Below are positions 50,558 through 59,175 of a DNA stretch of 64,000 bases, piece by piece. The DNA is from Candidatus Babeliales bacterium (lineage in GTDB: Bacteria > Babelota > Babeliae > Babelales > Chromulinivoraceae). Position 1 is the stretch's first letter. Each line of letters opens with the position of its first letter. The position numbers were made by a program, and so were the translations under genes. Location: the NCBI GenBank assembly GCA_018062405.1, contig JAGOSF010000004.1, positions 1 through 64,000 on the forward strand, given 5' to 3'. Below the pieces are notes generated by a model. It was not told the origin of the DNA. It was given only the letters and a program-made list of their open reading frames with translations, and did not search any database.

Positions 50558-52177
50558 TTAGAAATACATTCCACCAATAAGTGACACTGCCCATTGAGGG
50601 AGCGCGTTATTTGCGCCAGTGCTCATCTCAAATTCACCAGCAATACCAAGGTGTGGGCTAAAGTGTGATTCTAGCCATGAATAACTTGTTTTTGCAAACA
50701 ATTTACTTGTAGCTGTGCTTGATTGTTGAGCGCCAGCAACGTCAAATACATAGTTGCCACCAATTCTGTTTGAAGGAACTGTTGCATCAACAACACCTTC
50801 TGGAAGAGGTCCTGTGCCAGAATAAGGCGCAACAGATGAATTAATGGTAGCTGTAGGTTGGCAAACATTAATATCGCCTGTTGGGTTACCAACTGGCTGA
50901 CGGCCTAAAATTGCATAACGATTAGCTGGGAATGTTCCAGAAATAGATAGAATCTCTTGTGTTCTTCCCCAGAAGTTATAACCAAAGTCAGCTGACCAAC
51001 CATTATTGATGTATGATAAATCAATTGAAATATCGCCTTCTGCGCTAAATGAAGAGTTTGTTGAAAGCGTAGAAAGATTGATTAAGTTTTGGACGGTACC
51101 TTGATAACTATTGCCGTTGTAATCAGCAACTAAAAGATATTTAGAACCAGGGCCGTTTGCTAATAAATCGTATGAACGGATCGTATCTGTTTTTTTAACA
51201 AGGTGAAGAATCGTTGCCATAACGTTGAGGTTTAAATAGCTACTTTCATGATTTTCCCATAATTTTGCTTTTCCAACAACGTAACCACCAACAGTCCAGC
51301 TTCCACCACGACCAAAAACTGGTTCAAGTAAAAATTGACCAGTCGGTTTATTTGCAGAAGGTCCAGAAGCACGTAAAGCTACGCCAAAAAGATAATCTTC
51401 GTTGCAAACAAAGTTGTAGCCAAGTGCCATTTCGAAATCACCAAACTGAGTACCAGATAATTGGGTGCCATTTAATAAGCCAAATTGCATTGGAATAAAG
51501 TTACTACCATTTATTAATTGACCGCCAACTAAATTACCAGCAAAAGCTTGTGTCATAGTTAAAGCAGGGTCATTAACAGGGTTGTTACTTTGACTCAAAG
51601 CACCAGCTGGATAACTTGTCGCTGAAAGAATTGGGTCAATTTCTGTTAATTGAGGATTAATACCGATAATACCTAGTGGAACTTTTAATTTAAGAAATGT
51701 TCCAGGATCGTTGGTTGAAGCTCCAAAATAAAGCAGAAAGTCTGCGCCACCTTGGTAAACAATTGGATTTAATGTGATTGATCCAGGAGTTGTTACATTG
51801 TATAAACCAAATTGGTAGACATCAAGGTTTGATCTTGCGTCATTGTTTCCTGTGGTCATCACATTTGTTCCAGACCAGAATGGAAATGCTCCAAGGCCAA
51901 ACTCTTCTGAACCTTGATTCCAAGAGTGTTGGTATGCTCCGTCCATTGAAAAGAAACTGTAAAATCCGTCAAAGTCAGTTGGAATAACATGACCTTCCAT
52001 CAATAATTCTCGTGTGGTGTTTGCAGAAAATGCTCGTTGTAAAAAGAGATTTTTCGATATTGATACGTCTGATGATGTTGCCGATAATGTAGAAGCTGTC
52101 ATGACCGCAAGAGCTGCTAAGAAAAGCTTTCGCGATTTTTGGTGTGGCATGGAATAATTTTTAAAATTTTTGATCAT
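50558..52177 (-). CDS. Outer-membrane barrel protein, paralogue 1, 539 aa
   Basis: The first of four tandem paralogues. Signal peptide around SRKLFLAALAVMTASTLSA, mature start with NLFLQRAFSANTTRELLMEG, a Gly/Asn/Thr/Ser-rich beta body and the shared ending NNALPQWAVSLIGGMYF; the terminal Phe fits the outer-membrane barrel signal. Also shared are GRGGSWTVGGYVVGKAKLWE and RSYDLLANGPGSKYLLVADY. The start is preceded by AAAAAAGGATATACGAT. A porin-like surface protein is inferred; no named family recognised. Confidence 0.7.
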   Translation of the reverse strand: MIKNFKNYSMPHQKSRKLFLAALAVMTASTLSATSSDVSISKNLFLQRAFSANTTRELLMEGHVIPTDFDGFYSFFSMDGAYQHSWNQGSEEFGLGAFPFWSGTNVMTTGNNDARSNLDVYQFGLYNVTTPGSITLNPIVYQGGADFLLYFGASTNDPGTFLKLKVPLGIIGINPQLTEIDPILSATSYPAGALSQSNNPVNDPALTMTQAFAGNLVGGQLINGSNFIPMQFGLLNGTQLSGTQFGDFEMALGYNFVCNEDYLFGVALRASGPSANKPTGQFLLEPVFGRGGSWTVGGYVVGKAKLWENHESSYLNLNVMATILHLVKKTDTIRSYDLLANGPGSKYLLVADYNGNSYQGTVQNLINLSTLSTNSSFSAEGDISIDLSYINNGWSADFGYNFWGRTQEILSISGTFPANRYAILGRQPVGNPTGDINVCQPTATINSSVAPYSGTGPLPEGVVDATVPSNRIGGNYVFDVAGAQQSSTATSKLFAKTSYSWLESHFSPHLGIAGEFEMSTGANNALPQWAVSLIGGMYF

Positions 52178-52229
52178 ATCGTATATCCTTTTTTATTTTT
52201 TAGAATGATTTTGTTTTTATTTTATATAG

Positions 52230-53855
52230 TTATAAAGAAACTCCGACCATAAGTGCAATACTCCATTGAGGAAGTGCATTATTGCTGATGTTACTCCATT
52301 CACATTCACCCATCAGATTAATATATGGGCTGCATGAGCAATCTTGCCAGTTGTAACCAATTTTTGTAAAGAGTTTGCTGGTAACTGCAGAATATTGTCC
52401 TGTAATTGTTGTATTAAAAACAGAATCGTTGCCAATTCGGTTGCTTGCAATTGTTGCATCAACAGCCACGCCATTTGCGTTGGTTGCATCAGCTCCACCA
52501 AGCGCATCGATAGATGAACTGATCGTTGCTGTTGGTTGGCATAATGTTGAACTTGCACCATTTGATTCAACTGCAACAACTTGGCGGCCTAAAATTGCAT
52601 AGCGTTGATTATCAAAAGATTCTGTGATCGTTAAATTTTCTTTTGTTCTTCCCCAAACTTCATAACCAAGATCGCATGAAAAACCACCACGATTATATGT
52701 TAGTCCAACAGCTGCATCACCTTCGAAAGGAAATGAAGATTGAGATTCAAGCGTTGATAAGTTGATAAGATTTTGGATTGAACTTTGGTATATGCCATTT
52801 TTATAATCAGCAACTAAAAGATATTTAGATCCATGGCCGTTTGCAATTAAATCGTATGAACGAATAACATCAGCATTAAACAGATGAATTCCATCACTCA
52901 TAAAGTTAAGTTTTAAACTGCTTTGATTTGCTTCATCGTGCCATAAGCAGTAGGTACCAGCAAGGTAGAATCCAAGACCCCAGTATCCACCACGGCCAGT
53001 AATTGGTTCTAAAATATGAACACCTTTTGGTTTGTTGCCAGTTGGAGCTGAAACACGCATCCCAAGGCTTGCTGTGTTGTCAGTTTCTGAACAAATATAT
53101 TGATAACCAATGGTCATTTCTGTATCGCTTAAATGAGCTCCAGAAGAAATTTGTCCATCGATTAAACCATACTCCATTGGTCTAAAGTTACCTTGATATG
53201 ATTGCCCAGCAAGGTTTCCACCAAAAGCTTGAATCATGCTTAAAGCAGGGTCAGCATTAGTAGGAAGAGCAAATCCTCCACTTGTCGGCCAATAGATTGC
53301 TCCACCTGAATATTGCACAGGAGTTACAGCTTGTGATTCTGTAAGATTTGGATTAACAACCATTGCGCTGAGTGCAGATTTTATTTTAGCAAAAACGGTA
53401 TGTCCGTATTGTTTTGATCGAATGTAAAACATAAAATCAGAACCATCTTGGTAAATTGTCGGATTTAATGTAATAGATCCTGTTGTTGTTACAGGTCCAA
53501 GACCAAATTGATAAGCATCGATATTACTATTTGTTTCGTTCGAACCGACCGTCATTTTATTTGTTTCCGACCAGAATGGATACGCTCCAATGCCTTGGGT
53601 TTTATTTTGATCCCACATTCTTTGATACGCACCATCGATGACAATAAATCCATTGACATCATAACTATCTTGATTTGTTGGTCCGGTCATGAGCATTTCT
53701 CGTGCAATATTAGCAGAAAAAGCTCGGCCTAAAAATAAGTTTGCGCTGATAGAGACTTCAGCTGCAATATCTGTTGAAATGAAAATAAGAAAACTGAGAG
53801 CAAATATTTCTTTGGTACTATTGCGTTGTCGTAGATTTATTAAATTTTTCATCAT
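52230..53855 (-). CDS. Outer-membrane barrel protein, paralogue 2, 541 aa
   Basis: Lies 52 bases upstream of paralogue 1 on the same strand, so the two may be one operon. Leader FALSFLIFISTDIAA, then NLFLGRAFSANIAREMLMTG, GRGGYWGLGFYLAGTYCLWH, RSYDLIANGHGSKYLLVADY and NNALPQWSIALMVGVSL. It ends in Leu rather than Phe, the only one of the four to do so. It is the most diverged member (for example MFYIRSKQYGHTVFAKIKSA). Confidence 0.7.
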   Translation of the reverse strand: MMKNLINLRQRNSTKEIFALSFLIFISTDIAAEVSISANLFLGRAFSANIAREMLMTGPTNQDSYDVNGFIVIDGAYQRMWDQNKTQGIGAYPFWSETNKMTVGSNETNSNIDAYQFGLGPVTTTGSITLNPTIYQDGSDFMFYIRSKQYGHTVFAKIKSALSAMVVNPNLTESQAVTPVQYSGGAIYWPTSGGFALPTNADPALSMIQAFGGNLAGQSYQGNFRPMEYGLIDGQISSGAHLSDTEMTIGYQYICSETDNTASLGMRVSAPTGNKPKGVHILEPITGRGGYWGLGFYLAGTYCLWHDEANQSSLKLNFMSDGIHLFNADVIRSYDLIANGHGSKYLLVADYKNGIYQSSIQNLINLSTLESQSSFPFEGDAAVGLTYNRGGFSCDLGYEVWGRTKENLTITESFDNQRYAILGRQVVAVESNGASSTLCQPTATISSSIDALGGADATNANGVAVDATIASNRIGNDSVFNTTITGQYSAVTSKLFTKIGYNWQDCSCSPYINLMGECEWSNISNNALPQWSIALMVGVSL

Positions 53856-54185
53856 ATTCTAACTCCTTTTTTTGTGTTGATATGAGATTGCATAAATTTT
53901 TGGTTTTTATTTTTATTATTCCAAATAAGCCTGCTTGATGTAATTTATAAAAAAGATAATAAAGTTGCAATTAAAAGATTCAGAATGTTAGAGATCACAT
54001 TTTGATATGAGGTTCAAGAATTAGCCTACGTTTACTGTGCACACTACGGGAAGCAGGAGCCCGGCGGGGTAAAAGGCTTTTAAAATAACGGATAAAGGCC
54101 ATGTCTTTGTTCAGTTTTTATATGTTTGATAAAAACAAAGGGCTCTACCTAGAAAGCCCTTTGTTTTGAAATGATCTTTTTTATC
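53856..54185. other. 330-base intergenic region with hairpins
   Basis: Contains the terminator of the upstream barrel gene (54132-54167) and a GC-rich segment (54023-54078) that can close with AGCCT/AGGCT around an inner CGGG/CCCG stem. The remainder is the AT-rich promoter region of paralogue 2. Confidence 0.45.
54132..54167 (-). terminator. Terminator of barrel paralogue 3
   Basis: AAAACAAAGGGCT (54132-54144) pairs with AGCCCTTTGTTTT (54155-54167); A/T-runs both sides. Confidence 0.85.
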
Positions 54186-55829
54186 TTAAAATTGTAATCC
54201 ACCAATTAATGCAACACTCCATTGAGGAAGCGCATTGTTGTTGCAGTTACTGATTTCAAATTCACCCATGATTCCAAAATGTGGAACATAGCGACTGTCA
54301 GTCCATTGATACGAAATTTGTGAGAAAATTTTGCTTGTCAAGTATGCAGCTTGTTGTGCAGCTAAAAGATTTAAAGCGTCATTGCCAGAAATTCTGTTTG
54401 TAGGTACCGTTGCATTTACTACAGAACTTTGCGATGTAACAACAGCGTCAGTTGCTGGTGGAGTTGTTACTGCAGCAGCTGATGCAATATTCATAGCAGC
54501 TAAAGGTTGGCATGCGTTAACGTCTTGAGCTCCACTTGGGAAATAGGCTACAGCTTGGTTACCAAGCACAGCAAAAGTTTGTTCTGCAAGTTGGCCAGTA
54601 ATTTCTAATTTTTCTGCAGATCGACCAAAGAATTCATAGCCAAGATCAAAGGTTAATCCTTGATGTACGTAGGTTAATCCTGCTGCAACATCGCCTTCAA
54701 CCGCGTATGAAGATTGAGATGATAATGTTGAATAGTTGATCAAGTTTTGAATTGAGCTTTGATAAGCATCGCCACTATAATCAGCAACTAATAAATATTT
54801 AGAACCAGCGCCATTTGCGATAAGATCATAAGAACGTATCGTGTCGATTGAGAAAAGATGCATCACATTTCCCATAAATTTGAACATCAGATAATTTTCA
54901 TCCTGACCTTCCCAAATATGGACATGGCTTGCAAGATAGCCGCCAAGGCCCCAGTAACCACCACGTCCAAAAATAGGTTCGAGTAAATGTTGCGCTGTTG
55001 CTTTATTGCCAGTTGGCGCACTTGCACGAATTCCAATACTCAAGTTTGCATCGTGAGTGAAAATTACATTATAACCAGCTGTCATTTCGATATCAGCGAA
55101 TCGAGCGCTTGTTGATATTTGTCCTTTAATTAAACCAAATTCCATAGGCATAAAATCACCTTGGTGTAATTGTCCATTGCTTAAATTACCAGCAAAAGCT
55201 TGTGTCATCGATTGTGCCGGAAGTGGGTCTGATGAAGTTGAAACTTCAAGAGCTCCAACAGGATAGTCGCCAGATGTTGGCAGCGCTGGGAGAACTTCGG
55301 TTAAATTTGGGTTCATGTTATAAACGCCTAAAGGAGCTTTGATTTTAGCAAAGAATCCAGATTCTGTATTGCTTGAGCCGATGACAAGCATAAAGTCTGC
55401 ACCAGTTTGATATACGATAGGGTCTAAGGTGATTCCACCATTAGTTGTTACAAGTCCAAGCCCAAATTGGTAAGCGTCAAGGTCAAAAGAAACGCCAACG
55501 TTTTGTGCGCCGCCAACTAACATTAAGTTGCTGCCAGACCAAAATGGAAATATACCAAGGCCATTTGCTGTCGCAGAAGTTGCAGAAGGGTTACCTGTGT
55601 TTTGTGTCCATGAACGTTGGTATGCGCCGGTTGCAGAAAAATCGACAAACCATTCATTTTTTTGTTTGTCTGTTGATCCTTGCATAAGCATTTCACGAGC
55701 TATGTTTGCAGAAAACGCTCGAGGTTGAAAAAAGTTTTTACTCATTGTGGGAGTTGTATCAGCAAAAATATTGAGCCCTGATACAATAGCAAGCCCCATA
55801 AAAATTTTTTTTATTGATTGTTCTACCAT
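54186..55829 (-). CDS. Outer-membrane barrel protein, paralogue 3, 547 aa
   Basis: I choose the ATG at 55829 (MVEQSIKKIFMGLAIVSGLN), preceded by AAAAAAGGATTTCGAT as in paralogues 1 and 4; an upstream in-frame codon at 55928 would add 33 residues translated from a GC-rich intergenic repeat. Mature start NFFQPRAFSANIAREMLMQG, then GRGGYWGLGGYLASHVHIWE, RSYDLIANGAGSKYLLVADY and a C-terminus NNALPQWSVALIGGLQF ending in Phe. Closest to paralogue 4. Confidence 0.75.
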   Translation of the reverse strand: MVEQSIKKIFMGLAIVSGLNIFADTTPTMSKNFFQPRAFSANIAREMLMQGSTDKQKNEWFVDFSATGAYQRSWTQNTGNPSATSATANGLGIFPFWSGSNLMLVGGAQNVGVSFDLDAYQFGLGLVTTNGGITLDPIVYQTGADFMLVIGSSNTESGFFAKIKAPLGVYNMNPNLTEVLPALPTSGDYPVGALEVSTSSDPLPAQSMTQAFAGNLSNGQLHQGDFMPMEFGLIKGQISTSARFADIEMTAGYNVIFTHDANLSIGIRASAPTGNKATAQHLLEPIFGRGGYWGLGGYLASHVHIWEGQDENYLMFKFMGNVMHLFSIDTIRSYDLIANGAGSKYLLVADYSGDAYQSSIQNLINYSTLSSQSSYAVEGDVAAGLTYVHQGLTFDLGYEFFGRSAEKLEITGQLAEQTFAVLGNQAVAYFPSGAQDVNACQPLAAMNIASAAAVTTPPATDAVVTSQSSVVNATVPTNRISGNDALNLLAAQQAAYLTSKIFSQISYQWTDSRYVPHFGIMGEFEISNCNNNALPQWSVALIGGLQF

Positions 55830-56130
55830 ATCGAAATCCTTTTTTATACTGATATGAAATTTATTTTTTAATACTGGCGTGCTATACGAAGCTCGTCTGA
55901 CTTCATTCTTTCGGTTTTGCCGAGACATGCAAGAGCGAAGCCTAGCGTGCCTGGGCGTAGCCCTTGAGGGCGAAGCCTGGAGAGAATTTATAAAAAAGAT
56001 TATAAAGTTGCAATGAAAAGATTGATATTTTTATAAAAAAACACAGGCGAGTTTTAACCTCGCCTGTATAGTACTATCGTTTTTTTGCCTTAGTTTCATC
56101 TCTATAAAAGAATTATGAACTAAACTATTG
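55830..56130. other. 300-base intergenic region with a GC-rich palindromic element
   Basis: Bases 55873-55980 are clearly GC-richer than the flanks. They contain GCGAAGCCT twice (55935-55943 and 55970-55978) and GGGC-GTA-GCCC with further GGGC/GCCC partners. The terminator of paralogue 4 is at 56043-56067. The GC-rich part looks like an inserted palindromic repeat, but a genome-wide search is needed. Confidence 0.45.
56043..56067 (-). terminator. Terminator of barrel paralogue 4
   Basis: ACAGGCGAG (56043-56051) pairs perfectly with CTCGCCTGT (56059-56067); seven T follow closely on the minus strand. Confidence 0.88.
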
Positions 56131-57774
56131 TTAGAAGGAAACCCCACCAACAAGAGATACACCCCATTGAGGAAGCGCATTATTGTTGCAGTTGCTGATT
56201 TCAAATTCGCCCATAACACCTAAGTGAGGACGGTAATCTGAATCGATCCATTCGTATGTTACTTTTGTAAATACTTTGCTTGTTAAGCTTGTATTTTGTT
56301 GTGCACCAGCAACGTTTAAGTCTGTTAATGCAACACGGTTTGCAGCTACAGTTGCAAGAACAACGTCATCTTGGTTTACAGCAGGGCCAGAAGAACTAGC
56401 TGTTATAGGAGCTGCTGAAGCAAGATTCATTTGCGCTAACGGTTGGCAAGCATTAGATGCTGTGTATGGAGATGTTCCAAGAGTTATATCTTGGTTACCA
56501 AGAACTGCATATGCTTGATTGTTGAAAGAACCTGTGATTTCTAGAGTTTCTGCTGAACGACCCCAGAATTCATAACCTAGATCCCATGACCATCCACGAG
56601 CAACGTATGCAAATGAAATAACCGCATCACCTTCAACACCAAAAGAAGAATTACTTGCTAATGTTGTGAAGTTGATTAAGTTTTGGATTTGACCTTGGTA
56701 CGCATCATCTGAATAGTGAGCAACTAAGAGGTATTTAGAACCTCCTCCGTTAGCTGTTAAGTCGTATGAACGAACTGTGTCAGAGTTAAATAAGTGTTGA
56801 GCGTTTGCCATGATTTTCATAACAAAGCTATTTTCGTTGTTGCCTTCCCATAGTCTGACATGTCCATCAACATATCCACCAAGAGCCCAGTTTCCACCAC
56901 GACCAAAAATTGGTTCAAGCATGTATTTACCAGTTGCTTGACCGCCTGTTGGAGCAGCAGCACGAACAGCTACGCTGAATGAGTTATCTTCTGTGCTGAT
57001 GAATCTGTAACCAGCTGTCATTTCGATATCACCGAATTTAGCGCCAGTTGAAACATCACCATTGATTAAACCATATTGCATAGGTGTAAAGTCACCTTCA
57101 ACTGATTGTCCGCCAGACAAGATACCAGCGAATGCTTGTGTCATTGTTGAAGCAGCAGCTGGAACTGTGTCTGATGTTGTAGCTACGCTTAAAGCACCAG
57201 CAGGGTATGCAACTGCAGTAGGTTCAATAGTTTCTGTTAGGCCTGGGTTAATGTTATAAACACCAACTGGAGCTTTGATTTTAGCAAAGAAACAAGGTTC
57301 GTTTGCAGAAGATCCAACGATGAACATTAAGTCAGCACCAGCTTGGTAAACAATCGGGTTCAATGTCATTGAACTGTTTGTTGCTATGTTACCAAGACCG
57401 AATTGATACGCATCAACATCAAATGCTGCAGCGCCAGAGCTTAATCTGCTACCAACAGCCATTACGTTTGTTCCAGACCAGAATGGATAAACACCAAGTC
57501 CGTTGACGCTATTCGCTAATTCAACATCATTTGATGTTTCAACTGATTGTGACCAGCTACGCTGATAAGCAGCAGTTGCTGAAAACTCTCCGTACCATCC
57601 TTCTGAATCTCTGTGTTTTGAACCTTCCATCAACATCTCACGAGCTAAGTTAGCTGAGAAAGCGCGAGGTTGGAAGAAATTTGTGCTTGTTGTAAGGGTT
57701 TCTGCGTTTGCAGAAATAGTTCCTGCTGATAAAGCGAGCCCTACAAGAAGTTTTTTCATTGATTTTTTTACCAT
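56131..57774 (-). CDS. Outer-membrane barrel protein, paralogue 4, 547 aa
   Basis: Signal peptide MVKKSMKKLLVGLALSAGTI ending near ANA, then NFFQPRAFSANLAREMLMEG, GRGGNWALGGYVDGHVRLWE, RSYDLTANGGGSKYLLVAHY and the ending NNALPQWGVSLVGGVSF. Preceded by AAAAAGGGATTTACGAT. It is the most 5' gene of the tandem array and has a strong terminator of its own, and its codons look slightly more GC-rich than the neighbours, which could reflect high expression. Likely a major surface protein (inference). Confidence 0.75.
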   Translation of the reverse strand: MVKKSMKKLLVGLALSAGTISANAETLTTSTNFFQPRAFSANLAREMLMEGSKHRDSEGWYGEFSATAAYQRSWSQSVETSNDVELANSVNGLGVYPFWSGTNVMAVGSRLSSGAAAFDVDAYQFGLGNIATNSSMTLNPIVYQAGADLMFIVGSSANEPCFFAKIKAPVGVYNINPGLTETIEPTAVAYPAGALSVATTSDTVPAAASTMTQAFAGILSGGQSVEGDFTPMQYGLINGDVSTGAKFGDIEMTAGYRFISTEDNSFSVAVRAAAPTGGQATGKYMLEPIFGRGGNWALGGYVDGHVRLWEGNNENSFVMKIMANAQHLFNSDTVRSYDLTANGGGSKYLLVAHYSDDAYQGQIQNLINFTTLASNSSFGVEGDAVISFAYVARGWSWDLGYEFWGRSAETLEITGSFNNQAYAVLGNQDITLGTSPYTASNACQPLAQMNLASAAPITASSSGPAVNQDDVVLATVAANRVALTDLNVAGAQQNTSLTSKVFTKVTYEWIDSDYRPHLGVMGEFEISNCNNNALPQWGVSLVGGVSF

Positions 57775-58354
57775 ATCGTAAATCCCTTTTTATGTTCGAT
57801 ATGAACTATTAATAAATTCAACTAAGATGATCAAATTTATTTTTTATGGACATTTGTTTTAAGAATGTATGTAATTCATAAAAAATATTATGCGTCTTGT
57901 TTACTTCTGTTTATAAAGCAGAGGCCTCCTTCCGATACTTTTGAGCTTTTAATTTCTGTACATATTTACCTAAAAATTTCGTTCTATATATCTATCTGGG
58001 TAATCTATATTTATTCTATTACCCCTTTCAAAGCTACAATCTAGAACAAACTCTATAAGAATGCAACTTAATTTTTTAGCTTTTTTTTATGATGATTTTT
58101 TGTTCAGGATTTTATTATAGAGAGCTAGAAATAAATTTGTAAAGATTTTTTATAATTAGCAATCTCATGATTGTGAGCTTGAGTTGGTAAAACTATCTAT
58201 CTCAAATGGTTTCAGGCATTTATGTTTGCTCTAAAAAAAAATCATTTTTATGATCTAGCTGCTGGATGGAGATATATTTTTTTTAATTTGTAACTTGCAA
58301 AATTCTAAAAATGAGACAGGTTTAAGGGTAAAATATTTTTTTAAAAGGGATACT
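57775..58354. other. 580-base divergent intergenic region
   Basis: Promoter region for barrel paralogue 4 (minus) and uppP (plus). Very AT-rich. A TATAAT is at 58150-58155, but with no properly spaced -35. The segment 57900-58000 is somewhat more GC-rich without a clear hairpin. I see no gene, tRNA or other RNA. An in-frame TTG at 58295 upstream of uppP is not a likely start. Confidence 0.4.
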
Positions 58355-59164
58355 ATGTTATTGTATCTTTGGATGATCGTCCAAATTGTTTGTGAAAGTT
58401 TACCAATTAGCAGTTCTGGGCATTCTTTTTTATTACAACAATTGATCTATAAATATCAATTTGTCGATGGCCTTATGAGTTGTGATTTGTGGGCATTTGA
58501 TTATGTTTTGCAAGGTGTGAGTGCAGCTGTTATTTTTTTTTATTTCTTCCCGTTCTGGTGGGAATTGATTGTTTGTAAGCCAATTTCTATTTCGTCTTTA
58601 TGGCAAGCTGATTTGTGGAAAAAAACAGTACCAAAAGTTTTTTTATTTGGGTTGCTTGCTGATGGAGTAACCTTTTTATTTTGGTATTTTGGAGCTTTTG
58701 AAAAAACTAATGTTCACGTTGCGTGTGGATTTATCCTCACAGGTATTATTTTATGGCTTTCGCAATTTGCGTGCGAAAAAAAAGATATTGCTATCTGGTC
58801 TTTAAAAAATGCATTAATTGTTGGGGCTGTCCAAGGTCTTGCTATTTTTCCAGGTATATCACGATTTGGAGCTACGGTTACAACTTTGCAGTGGTTAGGA
58901 TATCAAGGGCGTATTGCATTTGCTATTTCATTTTTACTACAATGGCCCTTAAGTTTTGCAGGCGCCTTAAAAGGTTTTTTTGCTTTGCACGATTCATTTA
59001 TTATAAAAACGATGATGACCGGACAATTTTTTACAATGACTGTGTTGTCCTGTTGTGTTGCCTATGGTCTTTTAGTTGGTGTTGGGAAAATTATTGATAA
59101 AAAATTATTGTGGAAATTTTCTTACTACATGATAATTCCTAGTATAATCGCATTGTTGATTTAG
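58355..59164 (+). CDS. uppP: Undecaprenyl-diphosphatase UppP/BacA-like
   Basis: Recycles the lipid carrier for peptidoglycan and other envelope polymers by removing a phosphate from undecaprenyl diphosphate. The ATG at 58355 follows AAAAGGGA; length 269 is normal. Family motifs: CESLPISSSGH near the N-terminus (the usual first Glu of ExxxE is Gln here, the second Glu is kept) and PGISRFGATVT (normally PGxSRSG) near residue 168. Six or more hydrophobic segments. 11 bases separate it from ftsK, so co-transcription is likely. Confidence 0.88.
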   Translation: MLLYLWMIVQIVCESLPISSSGHSFLLQQLIYKYQFVDGLMSCDLWAFDYVLQGVSAAVIFFYFFPFWWELIVCKPISISSLWQADLWKKTVPKVFLFGLLADGVTFLFWYFGAFEKTNVHVACGFILTGIILWLSQFACEKKDIAIWSLKNALIVGAVQGLAIFPGISRFGATVTTLQWLGYQGRIAFAISFLLQWPLSFAGALKGFFALHDSFIIKTMMTGQFFTMTVLSCCVAYGLLVGVGKIIDKKLLWKFSYYMIIPSIIALLI

Positions 59165-59175
59165 GAGGGCTACAT

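Noticed and set aside
58723..59097. Second frame overlapping uppP
   Set aside because: Its Cys/Tyr-rich translation is typical of an off-frame reading of a membrane-protein gene.
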